NCBI RefSeq assembly: GCF_900103455.1
Contig: NZ_FNHI01000017.1
Coordinates: forward strand, 116,002-180,001
Reading direction: 5' to 3'
Length of the DNA: 64,000 bases
From: Streptomyces wuyuanensis
GTDB taxonomy: Bacteria; Actinomycetota; Actinomycetes; Streptomycetales; Streptomycetaceae
Part shown: one piece after another, positions 60,109 to 64,000 of the stretch
How the letters are laid out: the number at the start of each line of letters is the position of its first letter
Numbering within the stretch: position 1 is the stretch's first letter
Program-made: the position numbers and the translations under genes
Notes under the pieces: generated by a model
Databases searched by the model: none
What the model saw: the letters and a program-made list of their open reading frames with translations, nothing else
What the model was told of the DNA's origin: nothing

Positions 60109-60615
60109 ATGAGCGACTCCTCCCGCGCCCCCGTCGTCCTGGACGTCTGGTGCGAGCTGCAGTGCCCCGACTGCCGTACCGCCCTGTCCGATCTGGCGGC
60201 CCTGCGCGCACGCTACGGCGACAGGCTGGAGCTCCGCCTGCGCCACTTCCCGCTGGAGAAGCACAAGCACTCCTTCGCCGCCGCACAGGCCGCCGAGGAG
60301 GCCACCGAGCAGGGACGGGGCTGGGACTACGTGGAGGCCGTGCTCACCCGGGTGGAAGAGCTGGACCGCGAGGGCGAGTCGTTCCTCGTCCGGGTCGCGG
60401 GTGAACTCGGCCTGGACGCCGATGAGTTCGACACCGCGCTGGTCGACGGGCGGCACATCCTGATCGTCGACGCCGACCAGGCCGAGGGCAAGGCGATCGG
60501 TGTCACGGGCACCCCGACCTACGTCATCGGCGACGAACGGCTCGACGGCGGCAAGAGCCAGGAGGGGCTGCGCGAGCGCATCGAGGAGATCGCCGACCGG
60601 CTCCTCGCGGGGTGA
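60109..60615 (+). CDS. DsbA-family thioredoxin-fold oxidoreductase
   Basis: The 168-residue protein has the thioredoxin fold with active-site Cys19-Pro-Asp-Cys22 (ELQCPDCRTAL) and a cis-proline in GVTGTPTYVIG. It resembles FrnE-like or DsbA-family proteins. There is no signal peptide or membrane helix, so it acts in the cytoplasm and is not an obvious partner of the VKOR protein in this window. ATG at 60109; the ribosome binding site is weak (GGAAG). Confidence 0.9.
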   Translation: MSDSSRAPVVLDVWCELQCPDCRTALSDLAALRARYGDRLELRLRHFPLEKHKHSFAAAQAAEEATEQGRGWDYVEAVLTRVEELDREGESFLVRVAGELGLDADEFDTALVDGRHILIVDADQAEGKAIGVTGTPTYVIGDERLDGGKSQEGLRERIEEIADRLLAG

Positions 60616-60793
60616 GAGCGCGGTCGGGGCGGCGGGCCGTGTCTTTGCTCCGGCCTCGCTCACGACGCCCGGTACGCGCGCCCGCCGCGTTGTCGGACCG
60701 CCGGAATACGCCCGGTACGAGGACTACCCTCTCCCTTGCGATGCACCGCATCCGCCGCCGCGCGCTGATCCACCGCTGATCACGGGACAGCCC

Positions 60794-61633
60794 TCAGAGC
60801 AACGGCTTGGCGAAGTGGTGGAGCACGGGCCGGTAGCCGAGTGCCTCGTAGAGGCCGGCGGCCCGGGTGTTCCCGGCGGCGACGTGCAGTCCGAGCACGG
60901 GCGCACCGGCGTCGTGCGCGATCCGTTCGGCGACGAGCATCAGCGCCCGTCCGTACCCCCGGCCGCGGTGGGCCTCGGCGACGTGCACGTCGTACACGTA
61001 TGCGCCCGGCTCCCCCGGGCGCGGCGCACGTTCCGCGACCCAGACGTGCCCCACGGCGGTGCCGTCCACGACCAGGGCGCGCAGCCACGCGCCCCGGGTC
61101 GCTGGGCCGTCGGGGAGCTTCTCGCCGTGATCGGCCTCGGACCGGGCGCGGGCCCGCTCGGCGGACAGGCCCCGGTCCGCCCAGGTCCGCGCGTACCGCT
61201 CGACGGCCTCCGCCCGCCACGACGGGAACTCCTCGTCGGTGAGGGGGCGGCCCACCGCTCCCGCGGGCAGTGCCGGCGGCTCGGGCGGCACCTCCTTGCG
61301 CAGGGTACGGCCGCTCTCCGCGTACCAGAGCGCGGACGCGAGGCGCAGTGCTGCGGTGGCCTCCGCGGGGACGGCGGTCACGATGCGGGTGCAGCCCCAG
61401 CCGCGCAGCACTTCCTCGGCCGCGAGCGCGGCGACCGTGCCCCGGCCCCGGCCCCGGTCGTCCTCGTGGATGGTCAGGGACCGCAGGACGCCCGTGGACG
61501 GACCGGCGTCCGGGTCGCGGGCGAGCTCGACGGAGCCCACGGGCCTGCCGTTGACGCAGACGTCGTAGCCGCGTGCCATGGCGCCGTCCGCGCCCCGCTG
61601 AAGCGGCCGGACCGGCCGCAGGGTGGTGGTCAT
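60794..61633 (-). CDS. tandem GNAT N-acetyltransferase
   Basis: The 279-residue protein has two GNAT domains. The first (about 1-115) has a degenerate coenzyme A loop (EDDRGRGRGTVAALA). The second (about 120-279) has the full HRGRGYGRALM pyrophosphate-binding loop and GLHVAAGNTRAAGLYEALGY. The tandem arrangement recalls mycothiol synthase (MshD) in outline, but the substrate cannot be told from sequence. It lies downstream of pabC by 58 bases and on the same strand. Confidence 0.9.
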   Translation of the reverse strand: MTTTLRPVRPLQRGADGAMARGYDVCVNGRPVGSVELARDPDAGPSTGVLRSLTIHEDDRGRGRGTVAALAAEEVLRGWGCTRIVTAVPAEATAALRLASALWYAESGRTLRKEVPPEPPALPAGAVGRPLTDEEFPSWRAEAVERYARTWADRGLSAERARARSEADHGEKLPDGPATRGAWLRALVVDGTAVGHVWVAERAPRPGEPGAYVYDVHVAEAHRGRGYGRALMLVAERIAHDAGAPVLGLHVAAGNTRAAGLYEALGYRPVLHHFAKPLL

Positions 61634-61691
61634 CAGGGGTGTTCTACCTGTCCTGCGGCCACCCGTCACCATGCCCGTACGGGCTCGTGCC

Positions 61692-62522
61692 TCAGGCGGG
61701 CAGAGGATCGGGGTCCGCGGCGGCGTGCTCCTCGAAGATCCGCATGGCCTTGGCCGTCAGGGGGCCGGGGGCGCCGGGCAGCTCGCGGCCGTCGACTCGG
61801 TGAACCGCCTGGACGTCACGGGTCGAGGAGGTCAGGAAGATCTCCTCGGCACGCTCCAGCACGTCCATCGGGAGGTCGGCCTCCTGCGCTCCGGTCCAGT
61901 CCGCGGTCAGCGCGCGGGTGATGCCGGCGAGGCAGCCCGAGGAGACGGGCGGGGTGAACAGCTGGCCGTCGACGACGACGAAGATGTTCGAGCCGGTGCC
62001 CTCGCAGAGCTGCCCGACGGTGTTGGCGAAGATCGCCTCGGACGCGCCCTGCTCGTGGGCCCGGGCGAGGGCGACGACGTTCTCGGCGTACGAGGTGGTC
62101 TTCAGCCCCACCAGCGCACCGCGCTCGTTGCGGGTCCACGGCACCGTGATCACCGCGGTGGTGTCCGGCCTGCGCGAAGTCGCGGCGAGGGCCACGATGA
62201 GCGAGGGGCCCTTGTCGCCGCGGTCGGAGCCGAGCGGGGAGAGGCCGCCCGTGTAGGTGATCCGCAGCCGGCCCAGCGGCATGGGATTGGCCTCGAGCAC
62301 GGCGGCGCAGGCACTGCGCACCTCGTCGTGGTCCGGGTCCGGCAGGCCGAGGCCGCGGGCCGAGCGGGTGAGCCGGTCGAGGTGCCGGGTGAGGGCGAAG
62401 GGGCGGCCGTCGGTCGCCTTCACGGTCTCGAAAATGCCGTCGCCCACGGTCAGCCCGTGGTCGAACACGGAAACCAGGGCGTCGTCGGCGTCCCGCAGTC
62501 CGCCGTTGACCCAGATCCTCAT
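61692..62522 (-). CDS. pabC: aminodeoxychorismate lyase (class IV aminotransferase fold)
   Basis: The PLP enzyme probably splits aminodeoxychorismate into 4-aminobenzoate and pyruvate. The 276-residue protein has FDHGLTVGDGIFETV, the PLP lysine region GLKTTSYAENVVALA, the conserved EGTGSNIF and the LTSSTRDVQAV end. Its ATG overlaps the pabB stop by one base, which supports the PabC role over branched-chain aminotransferase. Confidence 0.9.
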   Translation of the reverse strand: MRIWVNGGLRDADDALVSVFDHGLTVGDGIFETVKATDGRPFALTRHLDRLTRSARGLGLPDPDHDEVRSACAAVLEANPMPLGRLRITYTGGLSPLGSDRGDKGPSLIVALAATSRRPDTTAVITVPWTRNERGALVGLKTTSYAENVVALARAHEQGASEAIFANTVGQLCEGTGSNIFVVVDGQLFTPPVSSGCLAGITRALTADWTGAQEADLPMDVLERAEEIFLTSSTRDVQAVHRVDGRELPGAPGPLTAKAMRIFEEHAAADPDPLPA

Positions 62523-63568
62523 CACACGGTCCTTCCACTCTGCACGTACGTTCCCGACGCTACCGCGAGCAGCCGGGATGCCTTCAGCTCGGTCTCGTCC
62601 CACTCGCGCTCCGGGTCGGAGCCCCAGGTGATCCCGGCGCCGGTGCCGAAGCGGAGGACTCCCTGGGCGCGGTCGATCCAGAAAGTGCGTATGCCCACGG
62701 CGAGCTCGCCGGTGCCGCGGTCGGCGTCCACCCAGCCGATGCCGCCGCAGTAGGGGCCGCGGGGTGCCGTCTCCAGCCCGGCGAGGATCCGCAGGGCGCT
62801 GGACTTCGGCGCACCGGTGACCGAGCCGGGCGGGAAGGTGGCGTCCAGCAGCTCGCGCCATCCCGCGCCCGCCGCCAGCTCGCCGCGGACGGTGGAGACG
62901 AGGTGGACCAGACCGGGGTGGGCCTCGACCTCGCACAGGGCGGGGACGGTCACGGACCCCGAGGCGCAGACGCGGCCGAGGTCGTTGCGGACCAGGTCGA
63001 CGATCATCACGTTCTCGGCGTGGTCCTTCTCGAGCAGGTCGGCGGCGGTGCGGCCGGTGCCCTTTATCGGCCCGGACTCGACCGTGCTCCCGCCGCGGCG
63101 CAGATAGAGCTCGGGCGAGGCGGTGGCGATCTCCACGCCGTGCGCGGGGAGCCGGATCGTTCCCGCGTACGGAGCCGGGTTGCCGCGCGCGAGCAGAGCG
63201 GTCAGGGCGTCGACGTCGGCGGCGGCCGGGTCGGGCAGCGGCGCCGACAGCACCCGGCAGAGGTTCGCCTGGTACACCTCGCCGGCCGCAATGTGCTCGC
63301 GGATGCGGCGCACGCCCGCGGTGTACGCGGCCCGGTCCAGGGAGGACGTCCAGTCGTCGGCGGCGGGGCCGCGCCAGCGCGCCGGGTCCGGGACGGGCAC
63401 CGGTGCCTGGCGGACGTCCCCGAAGCGGGCGCAGGTCAGGCGCCCTTCGAAGTCGGCCGCGACGGCCCAGAAGCCGGACGAGTCCAGCGCCTCGGGGTCG
63501 GTGGTGACATCCCTGAGGTCGGTGGCGACGAGGCCGCCGAAGCGGGCCATGGGAGCGAGGTCGTGCAC
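62522..63568 (-). CDS. pabB: aminodeoxychorismate synthase component I (chorismate-binding)
   Basis: PabB aminates chorismate with ammonia from PabA. The 348-residue chorismate-binding domain has SPELYLR, the GPIKGTGRT loop (lysine variant of the PIKGT motif), IVDLVRNDLGRV and GSVTGAPK near the active site. No pabA glutaminase is adjacent. GTG at 63568 lies seven bases from a TAGACT -10, so the mRNA may be leaderless; ATG at 63550 is an alternative. It is coupled to pabC. Confidence 0.92.
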   Translation of the reverse strand: MHDLAPMARFGGLVATDLRDVTTDPEALDSSGFWAVAADFEGRLTCARFGDVRQAPVPVPDPARWRGPAADDWTSSLDRAAYTAGVRRIREHIAAGEVYQANLCRVLSAPLPDPAAADVDALTALLARGNPAPYAGTIRLPAHGVEIATASPELYLRRGGSTVESGPIKGTGRTAADLLEKDHAENVMIVDLVRNDLGRVCASGSVTVPALCEVEAHPGLVHLVSTVRGELAAGAGWRELLDATFPPGSVTGAPKSSALRILAGLETAPRGPYCGGIGWVDADRGTGELAVGIRTFWIDRAQGVLRFGTGAGITWGSDPEREWDETELKASRLLAVASGTYVQSGRTV

Positions 63569-63575
63569 GGCTGTG

Positions 63576-63581
63576 AGTCTA
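63576..63581 (-). promoter_or_regulatory. -10 element of pabB (possible leaderless transcript)
   Basis: TAGACT on the minus strand ends seven bases before the GTG start, so transcription would begin at or next to the start codon. No ribosome binding site is seen before this GTG. Confidence 0.45.
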
Positions 63582-63665
63582 TGGCGGGCCCCCGGCGGCC
63601 GCTCCGGCGCGCACCCGGGGAGGGACCCCGCGTGAGCACAGCTCAGCACGCTGCGGAAACGCGTT

Positions 63666-63694
63666 TTTGTGCTGGCCCAGGAATCCGCTAAAGT
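63666..63694 (+). promoter_or_regulatory. promoter of the tRNA-Gly-Cys-Val array
   Basis: TTTGTG (63666-63671) and TAAAGT (63689-63694) are spaced by 17 bases and lie about 43 bases before the first tRNA, in a notably T-rich stretch. Confidence 0.5.
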
Positions 63695-63736
63695 TCAACA
63701 CGTCGCCGGGACGCGGAAGCGGACCGGAAACGACAG

Positions 63737-63809
63737 GCGGACGTGGCTCAGTTGGTAGAGCATCACCTTGCCAAGGTGAGGGTCGCGAGTTCGAATCTCG
63801 TCGTCCGCT
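63737..63809 (+). tRNA. tRNA-Gly (anticodon GCC)
   Basis: The 73-base cloverleaf has acceptor GCGGACG/CGTCCGC, anticodon stem TCACC/GGTGA with loop TTGCCAA, and T-arm GCGAG-TTCGAAT-CTCGT. CCA is not encoded. Confidence 0.96.
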
Positions 63810-63846
63810 CGAAGAAGGGGGATCTTCCCGAACCCCCGCACTCCGG

Positions 63847-63917
63847 GGTGGAGTGGCCGAGAGGCGAGGCAACGGCCTGCAAAGCCGTCTACACGGGTTC
63901 AAATCCCGTCTCCACCT
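63847..63917 (+). tRNA. tRNA-Cys (anticodon GCA)
   Basis: The 71-base cloverleaf has acceptor GGTGGAG/CTCCACC, anticodon stem ACGGC/GCCGT with loop CTGCAAA, and T-arm ACGGG-TTCAAAT-CCCGT. Confidence 0.96.
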
Positions 63918-63921
63918 CCAA

Positions 63922-63993
63922 GGACGATTAGCTCAGCGGGAGAGCGCTTCCCTGACACGGAAGAGGTCACTGGTTCAATCCCAGTATCGTCCA
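63922..63993 (+). tRNA. tRNA-Val (anticodon GAC)
   Basis: The 72-base cloverleaf has acceptor GGACGAT/ATCGTCC, anticodon stem CTTCC/GGAAG and loop CTGACAC. The D-arm is identical to that of the tRNA-Val(CAC) copy at 54250-54321. It starts only four bases after tRNA-Cys, so the three tRNAs are one transcript. Confidence 0.96.
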
Positions 63994-64000
63994 CGCAGCA

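Noticed and set aside
63737..63993. Mobile-element attachment site at the tRNA array
   Set aside because: No integrase gene, partial tRNA repeat or drop in GC is visible up to the window end, though elements could lie beyond it.

Overview
The window is a stretch of chromosomal core from a high-GC actinomycete, almost certainly a Streptomyces. The evidence is the roughly 70 percent GC content, the frequent GTG and TTG starts, and the presence of bldD (c-di-GMP-responsive developmental regulator) and ssgB (sporulation-septum protein). From memory, gene order follows the S. coelicolor region from about SCO1480 to SCO1545. The ruvC-ruvA-ruvB, secD-secF-apt-relA and thrS-HIT-pgsA-acyltransferase-pimA-pdxS-pdxT-yebC blocks also match mycobacterial order. 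I see no prophage, insertion sequence, CRISPR array or biosynthetic cluster.

Layout. 1-4.1 kb, minus strand: pyrimidine operon pyrR-pyrB-pyrC-(PH-like membrane protein)-carA, with a PyrR-type RNA element over the pyrR ribosome binding site. 4.2-4.75 kb, plus: bldD, whose promoter carries two perfect BldD boxes. 5-11.8 kb, minus: nusB, efp, a degenerate M24 peptidase, a proline-rich P-loop protein, and aroQ, aroB, aroK, aroC joined by start/stop overlaps. 12-19.6 kb, minus: aroE, mltG, ruvX, alaS, two small membrane proteins, rpsD. 19.6-20.5 kb, plus: a DUF2470/HugZ-like gene behind an iron box. 20.5-24.8 kb, minus: rarA, a VKOR protein, hisS, an MBL-fold hydrolase. 25-27.2 kb, plus: a membrane cyclophilin and a DUF349 protein. 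27.3-42.9 kb, minus: relA, apt, secF, secD, yajC, ruvB, ruvA, ruvC, yebC, pdxT, pdxS, a LemA-like protein, and the phosphatidylinositol mannoside genes pimA, acyltransferase and phosphatidylinositol-phosphate synthase. 43.1-47.3 kb, plus: a divergent EF-G homologue and a 555-residue unknown, set into the PIM/thrS block. 47.4-53 kb: HIT protein, K+ channel, thrS, and a two-gene DUF4365 cassette. 53.1-64 kb: DEDDh exonuclease, two near-identical tRNA-Val(CAC) genes around a large membrane protein, a PGPGW protein, ssgB, a CGNR regulator, a 50-residue membrane miniprotein, a DsbA-like protein, a tandem GNAT, pabC/pabB, and a tRNA-Gly-Cys-Val array.

Most of this is housekeeping: nucleotide, aromatic, PLP and folate precursors, translation, the stringent response, Sec secretion, recombination and envelope lipids, with two developmental regulators. 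The less ordinary content is regulatory (BldD autoregulatory boxes, PyrR RNA element, iron box next to rpsD, an orphan DasR-like site) and a few proteins with altered or unknown functions: the M24 peptidase with lost metal ligands, the EF-G homologue without its G4 motif, the DUF4365 pair, the 555-residue protein and the 50-residue protein. I found no clear-cut new multi-gene system. The DUF4365 pair and the EF-G-like/555-residue pair are the best candidates for unexplained function.
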